A model generated the notes under the pieces. It was not told where the DNA came from, did no database searches, and saw only the letters and a list, made by a program, of their open reading frames with translations. From NCBI GenBank assembly GCA_007258455.2, contig VDFB02321327.1:186001-250000 (forward strand): 64,000 bases of DNA, written 5' to 3'. This document shows, piece by piece, positions 23,728-35,414 of this stretch (position 1 is the first letter of the stretch; every line of letters starts with the position of its first letter). The translations under genes were made by a program, and so were the position numbers. This stretch comes from Sequoia sempervirens (lineage: Eukaryota > Streptophyta > Pinopsida > Cupressales > Cupressaceae).

Positions 23728-23893
23728 CTATGTTATCTCTGAGCTTGAACGTAGGCAAGGTTGATTTTTTATCATCCCTTGAGACATTTAGGTCAAGTCC
23801 TATAGGAGTCCATCATAATAAACTGACATTCCATCATTTGTAAATCGATCAACTTGTCAGTTGAACTACGTGGTCTCTGCATGTATAACGTAG
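23728..23893 (+). repeat. Pair of related hairpins in the Tat 3' region
   Basis: CTATGTT/AACGTAG (23728-23734 with 23748-23754) and CTACGT/ACGTAG (23866-23871 with 23888-23893). Both follow GAA, enclose TCTCTG and are followed by G-(C)AAGG. The T/C difference in the left arm keeps pairing with G. Confidence 0.6.
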
Positions 23894-24919
23894 GAAAGGC
23901 TAATATGTTGATCAGCCCCCGAGGCCCCTAGGATAGGTCTTTAGGTTAGTCTCTTGGTCAAAACCTCGAAAAATCCCAAAACATTTGGAAAATCAAAAAT
24001 CAAAACATTTGAAAATCTTGAAAAATACCAAAAACAGCCTCAAAACATTACAAAACGTCAAAAACATCCAAATATTTGAAAAAATTCATCCATCTCATCT
24101 CACTTGCACCCGCAATAACATCACTCATAATAAATGATCATCATCCTCAATCTTTGGTAAGACAATCGAAAACAAGTCTAGCAAGTTGAAAGTGAAAACT
24201 CAAAACATTAAGTCTTAGGTCTAAGTTAGTGCATAAGCAAGTTGGTCATCTCTTTGTGTTGATAACTTATCATCCAATTGGTCCCATATCAATCATCTCT
24301 TAGAACACTTTGGATAAACGAAATGACGTGCCACCATCCACTAACATGTCCTAGGATGAATCCTTCCTACAATGGGCATTATCTTTTGGCAATAAGTTTC
24401 AGTTCTTATCCTTAGAAAACAATCCTCTTTTGGTTAGCGGTATTGAAGAGCATCAACTTGTTTGTGTACATTGTCTTTATCTGTTGATTTATCTTATTAC
24501 GTTCATTCCAAGGACTTCTCGATGATATCCGAACAAGAGGATTTAGAGAAATAGGACTGGGGCAATGATCATTATCTTTTGTCTGCTATGCTTGTTGGGC
24601 GTTCTTGTAATATAACCTTGGCAGATACTTGCTTTGTTAGGTATGCATAGGGGAGGTCTTGGACAACTTGTTGACTATTGCATTGAAAGGTTTACCTTTT
24701 AGTGTTTTGGTCTGAGGTGTCTAAAACTTCTAAGGTGCATCCTAGCAAGGTTTCTGTATGTCAGGTGTGAACAAGGATACTCCTATCTGCTTGTCAAGTC
24801 AAAGTCCATCACATTGGGTACAACGCCATCCTAGTTCTCTATACCTTGATGCATCATACCACGTGAGTTATCAAACATAAGAAATTTTGGCCCTTTGAAA
24901 ATCCCAATTCCTTGGAAAC

Positions 24920-25661
24920 TAATCATCATCATCATCATTTACATTTCCATCATTTGGTGTCTTGATGAAATGATTTCTTCTCTTCTTGCTCATTGCGCTA
25001 ACAAGGTACTATGACAGTTGATCATCATCACCATCATCGTCATCGATCCTGCATCCACAAATCATTAGCATATTGCATAAACATATCATATAGGAAACAC
25101 ATGAATTGCATTTCAATCATCACATAAACAGGTTATCATAGGAATTCTTCATAGATAGCTACATCCATTTCATCACATTTCATCCATTACATTGCATTGC
25201 ATTACATGAATCATTTCATAAACATTTCATTTGCATTTCATAACCATTTCACATTGCCACCTATTGCATAATCATACATAATAGATGCATGAGCATTATA
25301 AATAATTCATTTGCATACATACTTGCATAACATCATAAAGTCATCGCATGCATTAAGTCCATTTTGCATAAAACATTATCATATCATTGCATATAGTACA
25401 TCATATTAAATGCATCACATACATTACATCATCATTTAATATGTTTAGGATAATAACATTCTTTATTCTAAGCATCTTAAAAAACTATCTCATTTTCATT
25501 ACATAAAACCATCTCATTGGCATCATATCACGACCATCACATTACATCATCCATGTCATCTCATAAATAACATCATAAATAATTCATTGCATAATATAAG
25601 CATAATTCATTACATCACATGCAAAGCATACATCCATCCATAATCCATTCATATAACATTT
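24920..25661. repeat. CAT-rich low-complexity tract
   Basis: Short words such as CATTGCATTTCATAA and ATCATCATC recur without a fixed period. The tract continues after G2 at 31039-31400, which shows G2 landed inside it. Confidence 0.8.
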
Positions 25662-27286
25662 TGGTGCAGGAGCACCCAAGGCTTTCAAAGAGTTGTTCAA
25701 GAACCAGGAGAGTGCAGGGGTTAGGAGGGCCTTCCAAACAAATCAAAGCATCAATTATGATCTATTGGAGCCTATAATGGCATTTGGGTTGAATAAGTGT
25801 AATAAGAATGTTCAAAGTTTCAAGGTTCCTGATAAGGAATCTAGCTTAAAAATGCAATGTAAGGGGTAAATTATGTTTTAGGGATTTGATTAATGATATT
25901 ATGCTTTAAATAGGTCAAATAAACTTGGATAGTGAATATCCAATAGTTTTTAGGGGGTAGATGCTAATAAATTTCAAGTTTGTTATTTCAAAAATTCAAA
26001 TTTTTGTTTGGGCGGGAAAGTGAGTTTAGGGCTTTAATTAATCTTAATGTAATGGGATCCAACTTTGGTTGGTTGGAATTTTTTGGGAATTGATCTATAA
26101 ACCCAGGGAAATCACTTGTACAGAGTTTGATGAAGTTTTGAAGGAATTGTATGAACTATCCTCAAGGAAAAGTAGTAAAATACAGTTTTTTGGCATTCTT
26201 TGTGTTCTTTTTGATAGTTTATTGAATTCCTATTGAAGTTTCATTCATGGTGATGGATTAAGCATTGATATTTACATGTTTTCAAACCTTGAATGCTCTG
26301 AAAGTTAATAAGAATCAATTCTTTTACGTTTTCTTACTGACTGTGTACAGAAAAAGACAGATTTGCACTGTTTTGAGGGCTTTAAAATGAATGAATGATC
26401 CATTTCAAGGGGTAGGTGACTGAAACCCTATGAAATGGATCAAGTCTAACATGTATCATGAAGAACTAACAAATAAATGTGCAGGAAAGGTGGAAAACTG
26501 AGTGTGCACAGTGATTTAGCATGAAAAAAGGCTTGAAGGTTGACCCTAGGGTATAGCAGTGGACAATCTGCCTTAACAAGAGGTACATTTTTGAGTTGCA
26601 GTAGTTGAGAAATGATGAATGAATGGTGAAAAGTCAAAAATTAAGTCTTGGAAGTATTTGGAAACCCTAGAATCAAAAAGCCCTAGTTTTAAGCCAAATT
26701 AGGGAGGGTTTTGTAGTTGGGTATGTTGAGAGTATCCTAGAAGATTAAAAGTGTGAAAATATTTGGTTTGGGAGTGTTTTGGAAGACTGTTGAGAGTTTC
26801 AAGGTTAGGGGACAAATTTGAATAGGGGTTGCTTTGTAAAATAGGGCTAATTAGGCGTAATTTTGAGGAAACATCAGGGTTTGATGAAAGTTTGTCTGAA
26901 ACAAGTGAAGCCAATGAGTTGATATGTTGTTAACCATCACAAAAAACACTTGATACAATCACTAAGTTGGAGGTTCAATTGCAAATTTTGAGAGAAAAGA
27001 CAAGAATCCATCACCAAAGGCCAATTAGGGCTAGAAGGCTAGTTGAGCAGCAAAAGGGAGTTTTATTCAAAATAGTGGGTTAGGGCTTGAAACCCATTTG
27101 AGTCAAGTTTGTTTAAGTCTTTTGAGGTCATTTCAGTGATTTGGAACCACAAGGGAAGTAGATAAGTCTTGAGTGCAAGGTTGAGGCCTTATCTCTAGGT
27201 TGGTGCCTAGTTGAGAGATTGAAAAGCAAATCTTTGTTAATCTTATAACTTGGTGTGTCTTTGAAGATCCCTGACCCTCTGCATTA
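25662..27286 (+). repeat. G2 5' LTR
   Basis: 1625 bp, the same length as the 3' copy. Small minus-strand frames in it (26446-26637, 26699-26914) recur in the other LTR and are chance. Confidence 0.95.
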
Positions 27287-27289
27287 GAG

Positions 27290-27301
27290 TGGTATCATAG
27301 C
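27290..27301 (+). promoter_or_regulatory. G2 primer binding site (tRNA-iMet type)
   Basis: TGGTATCATAGC lies three bases after the LTR. It differs by one base from the initiator-Met site TGGTATCAGAGC. Confidence 0.85.
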
Positions 27302-27336
27302 AGTGAGTAGGTCCTTTAGGGATTGGAGAAATAGCA

Positions 27337-29163
27337 ATGGCACCAAAGAATCAATTGGCAAGAGAGTTGGAAGAGTTGAAGGAGATCTTGGAGAGGGAGA
27401 GAAGAGAAAGAAGGGAACAAGAAGCAGAAAGAGCAAGAGAAGAAAGACAATGGAGAAGAGAGAGAGATACTATGCAGGAAAGGATCAATAACCTTGAGAG
27501 GAGTAGGAGGAGAGAAGAACAAGAAGACCAAGAAAACAATGAAGAAGATGAAGAGCATGTGAGGGTAAATCAGGAACAACAAGTAGATGATATAGAGGAC
27601 CCTGAGGAAAGGAGGTTAGTGAGGTTGTTGAAAGCAGTACAAGGTCATGGAGGGAAGAGTCACATAGACTTACCTATCTATCAAGGGAAGATGGATAGTG
27701 AAGAGGTATTGGGATGGCTTGATGCCTTGGAAAACTACTTTGAATTTGAGGAGATGGATGAAGAGAGGAAGGTTAAGTTTGCTAAAACCAAGTTCAGAGG
27801 CACAACATTGACATGGTGAACAAGTTTCCAGAATGATAGGATGGCTAGAGGATTGGAAAAAGTCTCTACATGGGCAAGGATGAAGAGTTTGGTCAAAGAG
27901 CAGTTCCTACCATCTGATTTCACAATTCATGTGAAGAGGATGAGGCAAAATTTAAAGCAAAAAGACTTGGATGTCATGTCCTATACTGAGCAATTTCACA
28001 AGCTTAGTATCAGAGGAGGTTATGAAGAAGAGGATGAGAAAATAGCCAGGTACATCAATGGCTTAAGGTACAATCTGCAAGATGAGATTGGTTTGCAATT
28101 GCCAAGGACATTGGGAGAATGTTTTCAGTTGGCCATTAGAGTAGAAGAAAAGGTGAAAAGGAAGCAAGAAAGATCAAACAATGGTGGAAGAGGAGGTAAT
28201 TCAAATAGGGGCAGAGGTAATAGACAACAAGGACAAGGTAGTAATGATAAAAGCAGCAATGACAAGGGTAAAGAGATATTTTCTGATCAAAGAGGTGGAT
28301 ACACTCCAAGAGGAGGAGGCAGATTTGGACAAGGTAGAGGACCATTCACAGGTAGATGTTTCAATTGCAATGAACCAGGGCATCCTTCCTTCAAGTGTCC
28401 TAAATGGGAACAAGCTGATAAAGGCAGAGAAAGGAGAGCTAACTTAGTACAAGAAGAAGAAGACAAGAAGGAGGAACCAAAAACATTCACGGCAGACCCT
28501 GTGACTGATGGTGAGTTTCTCATGATCAAGCAAGGATAAAGACTTCATCAAGAACCAAAGGTAACCATTTTCAAAAAAAATTGTCTCAGTCATGGTAAGA
28601 TCTATAGATTGCTCATAGATTCAGGGTCACATAGCAATTTAGTTTCAGTTGATATGGTAACCAAGCTAGGGATTGAAACTTTTGATCATCCTACTCCCTA
28701 CAAGGCCACTTGGGTAACTCAAGGACAACATGTAGAGATTGGTAAGAGAGCTTTTGTTGATTTCTCAATTGGTTCATATCATGATAGGGTGCTTTGTGAT
28801 GTCATTCCAATGACTTGTAGTCATATCATCTTGGGGAGGCCATGGCAGTATGATAGAAGGACATTGCATGATGGATTTCTTAACACATATTTGGTTCACA
28901 AGGGAGATGTTAAATATCAGTTGGTTCCTTTACCTTTGGAGCAGTCTAATGATAGTTTTGTAATCTGTTTTGAGAAGAGTTTGCAGGTGAATAAGCAGGG
29001 TGAAACAGGGGAAGGCATTGGTAAGCTGAAAAGAGACAAGTTGCATCAGGGTTATAAGGTAGACAGTCCTTCAAATCAGTCCTTGTGGAATTTGGACAGT
29101 ATCAGGGTTGGTGGCATTGAATGCCCTATAAATGAGGGTGATAATGGTGAAGTTATTTCATGA
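27337..29163 (+). pseudogene. G2 gag-protease frame with two stop codons
   Basis: ATG 27337 opens a highly charged coiled-coil-like N-terminus (Glu/Arg-rich, about 80 residues). The gag core follows (I-D-L-P-I-Y-Q-G-K, A-K-T-K-F-R-G-T-T-L-T-W), interrupted by TGA at 27817-27819 where the family has TGG, then runs on in frame from 27841 to a zinc knuckle C-F-N-C-N-E-P-G-H-P-S-F-K-C (28357-28398) and a TAA at 28537-28539. In the same frame the protease follows: L-L-I-D-S-G-S-H-S-N-L (D-S-G at 28618-28626) and H-I-I-L-G-R-P-W, ending at TGA 29161-29163. So a single frame of about 609 codons with two point mutations. Confidence 0.9.
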
Positions 29164-29408
29164 AGGAGGCACTGGAGTGAGGGCAGGAGCAGGGCACAAT
29201 AATCTACTGTTCTTAAGCAGCAAAGAGGACACACTAATCCTTATTTTGGTTCTATCAAGAATGCAAATTGGCAGAAGAGAAAGACAGTAACTTTGGGAGA
29301 CTACCTGCCTTCTCATTGGAAGATGAAAGCACATGTGAAAAAGAGGTTTCTTGGTGGCAACACATGGGATACTTCTTGGGGCAAGAGTTCTTTCTTTCCT
29401 AGGGAGAA
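29164..29408 (+). other. G2 tail and polypurine-like end
   Basis: About 245 bp from the protease stop to the 3' LTR. A frame from 29293 runs through into the LTR without a recognised domain. AGGGAGAA (29401-29408) abuts the LTR and is the likely, rather short, polypurine tract. Confidence 0.6.
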
Positions 29409-31033
29409 TGGTGCAGGAGCACCCAAGGCTTTCAAAGAGTTGTTCAAGAACCAGGAGAGTGCAGGGGTCAGGAGGGCCTTCCAAACAAATCAAAGCATCA
29501 ATTATGATCTATTGGAGCCTATAATGGCATTTGGGTCGAATAAGTGTAATAAGAATGTTCAAAGTTTCAAGGTTCCTGATAAGGAATCTAGCTTAAAAAT
29601 GCAATGTAAGGGGTAAATTATGTTTTAGGGATTTGATTAATGATATTATGCTTTAAATAGGTCAAATAAACTTGGATAGTGAATATCCAATAGTTTTTAG
29701 GGGGTAGATGCTAATAAATTTCAAGTTTGTTATTTCAAAAATTCAAATTTTTGTTTGGGCGGGAAAGTGAGTTTAGGGCTTTAATTAATCTTAATGTAAT
29801 GGGATCCAACTTTGGTTGGTTGGAATTTTTTGGGAATTGATCTATAAACCCAGGGAAATCACTTGTACAGAGTTTGATGAAGTTTTGAAGGAATTGTATG
29901 AACTATCCTCAAGGAAAAGTAGTAAAATACAGTTTTTTGGCATTCTTTGTGTTCTTTTTGATAGTTTATTGAATTCCTATTGAAGTTTCATTCATGGTGA
30001 TGGATTAAGCATTGATATTTACATGTTTTCAAACCTTGAATGCTCTGAAAGTTAATAAGAATCAATTCTTTTACGTTTTCTTACTGACTGTGTACAGAAA
30101 AAGACAGATTTGCACTGTTTTGAGGGCTTTAAAATGAATGAATGATCCATTTCAAGGGGTAGGTGACTGAAACCCTATGAAATGGATCAAGTCTAACATG
30201 TATCATGAAGAACTAACAAATAAATGTGCAGGAAAGGTGGAAAACTGAGTGTGCACAGTGATTTAGCATGAAAAAAGGCTTGAAGGTTGACCCTAGGGTA
30301 TAGCAGTGGACAATCTGCCTTAACAAGAGGTACATTTTTGAGTTGCAGTAGTTGAGAAATGATGAATGAATGGTGAAAAGTCAAAAACTAAGTCTTGGAA
30401 GTATTTGGAAACCCTAGAATCAAAAAGCCCTAGTTTTAAGCCAAATTAGGGAGGGTTTTGTAGTTGGGTATGTTGAGAGTATCCTAGAAGATTAAAAGTG
30501 TGAAAATATTTGGTTTGGGAGTGTTTTGGAAGACTGTTGAGAGTTTCAAGGTTAGGGGACAAATTTGAAGAGGGGTTGCTTTTTAAAATAGGGCTAATTA
30601 GGCGTAATTTTGAGGAAACAGCAGGGTTTGATGAAAGTTTGTCTGAAACAAGTGAAGCCAATGAGTTGATATGTTGTTAACCATCACAAAACACACCTGA
30701 TACAATCATTAAGTTGGAGGTTCAATTTCAAAGTTTGAGAGAAAAGACAAGAATCCATCGCCAAAGGCCAAATAGGGCTAGAAGGCTAGTTGAGCAGCAA
30801 AAGGGAGTTTTATTCAAAATAGTGGGTTAGGGCTTGAAACCCATTTGAGTCAAGTTTGTTTAAGTATTTTGAGGTCATTTCAGTGATTTGGAACCACAAG
30901 GGAAGCAAATATGTCTTGAGTGCAAGGTTGAGGCCTTATCTCTAGGTTGGTGCCTAGTTGAGAGATTGAAAAGAAAATCTTTGTTAATCTTATAACTTGG
31001 TGTATCTTTGAAGATCCTTGACCCTCTGCATCA
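29409..31033 (+). repeat. G2 3' LTR
   Basis: Aligns end to end with 25662-27286. The target copy CATTT follows at 31034-31038. Confidence 0.95.
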
Positions 31034-31424
31034 CATTTCACGTATATACCATATCATTTTTCATATTACATTCCATATCACATATAATATCATCATTTAC
31101 ATCAACATAAAATAGATCATGATATAGACAGCATCATTACGCATCACATAAATACATTTGCATATCATAGGTTAACATAATATAGATCTGTTAGTCATAA
31201 TCATAATGCATACATCATTGGAAATAAATGCATCCATAAAAACATCATTGCACAACATATAGAAGTAAAATCATACATGCATAAGTAAAAGAGTACACAT
31301 CACATCATATCAAAATCATCATTGGCTCATATATATATCATCAATAACACAACTATCATAGTACAAGGAAACAAATCGGATCATTGTACATGTATGTCAA
31401 TTAGTACAAAAGGTCCATTGGGCT

Positions 31425-33232
31425 ATCAAAAATGAGCCCGTAAGGCACAAAAAGTATCATGTCATCTTGATCAAGCTCTGTCCCTGTGGATGCTGCCCTC
31501 GCCCCTATCATCATGACCCTCTGCTAGTTTGTGACTGGTCCACTATGAGTACTCTAGGACCCATCCTGCTCTAGGAATGGCCTCATGATAATGCCTTTGA
31601 TAGTACTCGGCCTCTCAGATGGCATCCCTGTATGATCAAACTGACACTGTACCTTGGGAGGAGGAGGTTGCCATGCTCTCTAGCTATTGTCTCCTTCCTA
31701 GCTATGTGGCTTCCTGTAGCTCTGCAACCTATCTCTGCTATACGGCCTAATCCCTCTAGGCCCTGAGCTGCTCTCTCTCGGCCTTCTTCTAATCTCTCTC
31801 AGCTACCACGGCCTGGACCTGAGCTTGTAACTGCACAATCAGCGCATCCCGAGCATCTTCCTGTCCTGCTGGCTGTACCTATGGCTACACCCGAGGAGGA
31901 TCCTCGCCTCATGGTGGTGGACCTGGTGGCACCTGCTGCTGGTCTTGCATATGCACATCTCCCTGCTCTAGCTACACTGGGGGCCCCACCAGCTGATCTT
32001 ATCGAACATATCCCCTCCGGCCTCATCCTCCCCCTCTACCTCTGACTCTCTGCTGATTTGGAACTGTATCTGGAATCGTCAATCAAAGTGGAGGCCGGAA
32101 CCAATCCCTGTAGCCCTGAGTCATGCCTAGATCTGCGAGGCCCTAATCATAGGCCCATGGTTGAGCTACCAATTGTCAGAAACTGTTGACCGCCTCCAAA
32201 GCAGGAATATACCACCCCAATGAAACCTGTGTCATGGTGCGAGCGAAGATGGCTACGTAATCATCATCAGGGCGATCCTATGGCTCCCTAAACTGATGTT
32301 GCACACGCCCGGGCAGGTACCTCTCGATCATGGTGTGCTCCCGCCCTTGCATAAAATGGTCCTAGCGGCAATAGAACAACTGATCAGTATTGTCAGCCCA
32401 TCCAGGCCGACCAAGGTATGGTCGCCAGTTGAAAACCTGCATCTCATCCAGGACCCTCCTCCAGTAGGGGATCCCGTGCTCACCAGTGTGTGTGAAGGAC
32501 ACTGCCTCTGTAACGCCACACTAGGGGATCGTCTAGCAGCATCAGAACTGAAACAACACGTGGAGGTAGCACAAAAATGTGCTCCCACGCCCAGACGTGA
32601 AGAAGAGTCACCCCTGCTCCGAGTGCTTTGCCCTCCATGTAGATGTACTCATGTAGATCTTTGTATAATGAAGCTAGAAGAACATGCCCCCATGCAAAAT
32701 GAATTGGCCTGTCTTGGACCATCCACTCCTAGAAATATCCCCAGCCGGGACTGAAGTATCAACCTCGTCTGTTAGGGGCAACGAGACCCGAAATGATGGA
32801 AGTAATCACCCAGTGGTATGGAGGTGCTAGGATCTTGTGCCACTCGAGCTCTATATGCCCCTCACAAAAAACAATCTCGTCTATGGCGAGAACTCTGTAG
32901 CAAGCCTCGCACCCCTCGTCCATGTCAAAAATTGCCCGACGACTGTGAATCATAAATCGCAAGATCCGCCAAACATCCTCTAGGGTGACGGTAGCCTCAC
33001 CAGTGGGAAGATGAAATGAGGACGTCTCACTGTGCCACCTCTTATCCAGTGCTGACAGCATCCCTAAGTGAGTGCAAAAGGGTGCCGCATATGCAATGTA
33101 CCATAACCCACAATCTGGAGTCAATCATGGTCCTTGTCGCTTAGGTCCCACAAATAGCCAGCCAAATCTCGCGACCTGTGCTCTCGAGAGTAGAGCTCCC
33201 TTGTCGCGTCCTACATCAAGGAAGGCCACCAT
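31425..33232 (-). pseudogene. Tat antisense ORF with plant mobile domain (PMD)
   Basis: On the strand opposite to pol, ATG 33232 opens M-V-A-F-L-D-V-G-R-D-K-G. After one TGA the frame reads S-F-H-L-P-T-G-E-A-T-V-T-L-E-D-V-W (about 33030-32970), the signature of the plant mobile domain, then W-G-H-V-L-L-A-S-L-Y-K-D-L and L-L-H-V-W-A-W-E-H-I (32680-32580). A frameshift near 32470 leads to V-F-N-W-R-P-Y-L-G and Y-L-P-G-R-V-Q-H-Q-F, and a Gln/Glu-rich coiled-coil-like tail ends near 31425. There are about 600 codons and many TAG/TGA stops. PMD proteins occur as host genes and in plant transposons; antisense extra ORFs are known in Tat elements. The function is not established. Confidence 0.8.
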
Positions 33233-33293
33233 GTTAAAATTTTTGAAAAATTCTTCGCCAGACGTTCAAAAAACCCCTCCAGCGATGCAACTC

Positions 33294-33560
33294 GTGATGG
33301 CATCGCAGTTTGATTTCTAATCAAGCTCTGATGCTAGGGCTTTAAAGATCAAAATCGCACTGCCACGGTGCACTTTCTCATCCAGTGTCACACTTTTGGT
33401 GAAATGAAGACCATCGCGTCGCACTTTTCAAATCCCCCCGCCGGCCCTAAGCTCAGCGTTAGAGTTTTCAAACTCCAAACTGCACTGCCACGACGCTATT
33501 TAGCAACACACAGCGCAGTTTGATTTCTGAGTGGCACTATATAGTGTCATTGCAGACTGA
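33294..33560 (-). promoter_or_regulatory. Possible antisense leader and promoter of the PMD ORF
   Basis: Upstream of the antisense ATG, a GC-richer stretch repeats GCAGTTTGATTTCT (33305-33318 and 33515-33528, plus strand). The symmetric ACTATATAGT near 33536-33546 could serve as a TATA box about 300 bp before the ATG. Inferred only. Confidence 0.3.
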
Positions 33561-34117
33561 CCGACCTTTAAAAGCATTAAATGAAAAATGAAGCTCAGGT
33601 AAGGACCACTTATCGGTGTCCCGATGCCAGGTGGCTGCTGATACATCCAAACTTGATTAGAAATATGTAGGGGAAGCTATCGTTGCGCCATATCATCAAG
33701 AGGTCAGAGCTCAAATTTACTATTGGGGGTGTCTGAAAATGGCTTGAAAGTGACCCCTCAGGCCCCTTTTAAGCCTAAAAATTAGGGTTTTTTTCACCCT
33801 GATTGGCTGTCCTGCTAGGGTTTTGGACCCCCGAACTTGCTTCTATCTAGTTGAGGCCTATTTTACATCATTTTATTGCGTTTAGACACATTTTTGGCCT
33901 CTTGGAGCCTTTTCGGACCTTTCAGGCACTTTGTCCCCTTCTTTTCGCGAGATCACCCAAAAATAAAAAATAAATCGTCCAATCTCTCAAGGGGGCATTG
34001 TATTGGCATGATTTCTCTCGCCAGGAAGCAATGGGGAAAGATTTTTCAATAGTGGAAAATTTTGGCTTCGATCGAGATCATTTATTCTTTGAACCAACGC
34101 AACAAGTGCATTGCTTC
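33561..34117 (+). other. Tat 3' non-coding region, last part
   Basis: About 550 bp between the antisense leader and the polypurine tract; no supported gene. Confidence 0.6.
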
Positions 34118-34131
34118 AAAGAGGGGCAAAA
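34118..34131 (+). promoter_or_regulatory. Tat polypurine tract
   Basis: AAAGAGGGGCAAAA immediately before the TG of the 3' LTR; the classic plus-strand primer. Confidence 0.9.
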
Positions 34132-35414
34132 TGTAGACACGTAAAATATACCGATTGACATTGTGCATATGATCCTGACTACTAACATCATTTCATCCTA
34201 AATCATCCTTCGTTCTAACTATTTAATCAAATCTCCTTATCTGATTAAATTCATCAATATTCTTCCTTAATTAAATAAACCAGTTATTTAATTAAGTCTC
34301 TCTCTTTTGTTAATTAAATCAACCCATTTGATCTAATTATCCCTATTTAATTAAATAATTAATTTTATTTGATTATATCTCTAAATTCTATCCATTAAAT
34401 TAAATAAATTAAAACCTTATTTGATTTAATCTAACACCATCTCTTTTAATTAAATAAATCAAAATCCTTATTTAAGTAATATCTTATCATATTCCTCTTT
34501 TATTTGATTTAAATAAATCCATAAATTTGAGTCGAATAGGTCACATCATTTAATCTCTCATTAAATTAATTAACCCTTGATTGATTTAATCTCATCTCAT
34601 GTCCCATCCTCTAGATTTTGCAAGTTGCACATGAAAATAGATTTAATTCATTAATTAAATCTATATTTTGTTAATTAGGCATATTTTGGAATATTCTCCA
34701 AATTTGAATTCAAAAATTCCAAGTCAACATGTGCATCCAACAAGGAAATAACTTCATCTTACATGTCCTTGCCTTGAGCCAAGTGGCATTTATTGCATTT
34801 TCTCTTCCCTCTTACAAGTCATTTCAACAAATTTGAAATTCAAAAATAAGCATTTATTGGCACAATCCCCAAATCTTGCACATCCTCCATCCACTCATAG
34901 CTTGACAAGCAACATCATGCCATTGGATGAATGTTAGTCCCACATTGGTCAAATTTGGACATTCATCCACCTTGGCATTCTATAAATAAAGAGCTCATAT
35001 CCTCATTTGATCATCCACAAATTATGCAAAGTTATTATGCTAAAATATTTAGCCATTTTCATCCATCACCATTGAGTTCTTAGCTAGGTTTTTGCAGATT
35101 TTGGCTTGGAGCTCTCATCCTTCACCAACAAAGTGGATCAATCATCATCAACATATCAAGCTTGCATCTTAGGAATTGGGAAAGGGCCAATTTTCACATC
35201 AAATTGGCACCAATTCCCCCATGGGATCATGTGTTTGCTATTCTAATTAGGATTGAATCTATATTTTCTTGTTTTATTGTGTTCTTTATTGTTTTCTTTC
35301 CTAATTTGAAGTTTGTAAATGGATTTCATGGGGAATCCTTGTTCATGCTTTCAATATCTAACTTAACGTGTTTATTCTCTTTGTTTTGCAGGTATTTGGA
35401 TTGGGGTTCACACA
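34132..35414 (+). repeat. Tat 3' LTR
   Basis: 1283 bp; TATA box at 34981-34988. It is followed at once by target copy CCAAC and copia-1 sequence. Confidence 0.95.

Larger units (their letters stand above)
23052..25661 (+). other. Tat 3' non-coding region, first part
   Basis: 2.6 kb without a supported gene. A-rich blocks (23070-23250, 23600-23710, 23960-24080) and the words TTGGTGAAAACCTAGCAAATAGGCA are seen. Two related hairpins lie at 23728-23754 and 23866-23893. The last 0.7 kb is a CAT-rich tract that holds the G2 insertion. Confidence 0.7.
25662..31033 (+). mobile_element. G2: gag-protease-only Ty3/gypsy element nested in Tat
   Basis: Two 1625-bp LTRs (25662-27286 and 29409-31033) start TGGTGCAGG and end CATTA/CATCA; exact target copies CATTT lie at 25657-25661 and 31034-31038. 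The 2122-bp interior has a primer site, one gag-protease frame with two stops, and about 245 bp of tail. There is no RT, RNase H or integrase. The gag style is that of a chromovirus-like gypsy element. The LTRs differ at about 24 of 1625 sites by hand count, so G2 is younger than its Tat host. Confidence 0.95.
10774..35414 (+). mobile_element. Tat/Ogre-like Ty3/gypsy element, full-length outline
   Basis: Two 1283-bp LTRs (10774-12056 and 34132-35414) begin TGTAGACACG and end TTCACACA, flanked by exact 5-bp target copies CCAAC (10769-10773 and 35415-35419). A primer site follows the left LTR and a purine tract precedes the right one. Contents are a 2.7-kb leader, gag, protease, RT with two RNase H domains, integrase, and a long 3' region holding an antisense ORF. 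Without the nested G2 it is about 19.3 kb, in the size class of Tat/Ogre elements. All frames are broken. The LTRs differ at about 57 of 1283 positions by hand count. Confidence 0.95.

Noticed and set aside
26446..26914. Minus-strand frames repeated at 30193-30661 as a possible conserved gene pair
   Set aside because: They repeat only because both lie in the G2 LTRs; no domain, and divergence is that of the LTRs.
32296..32754. 152-codon plus-strand frame in a GC-richer region
   Set aside because: It is the opposite strand of the PMD ORF, which has recognisable motifs; this frame has none.
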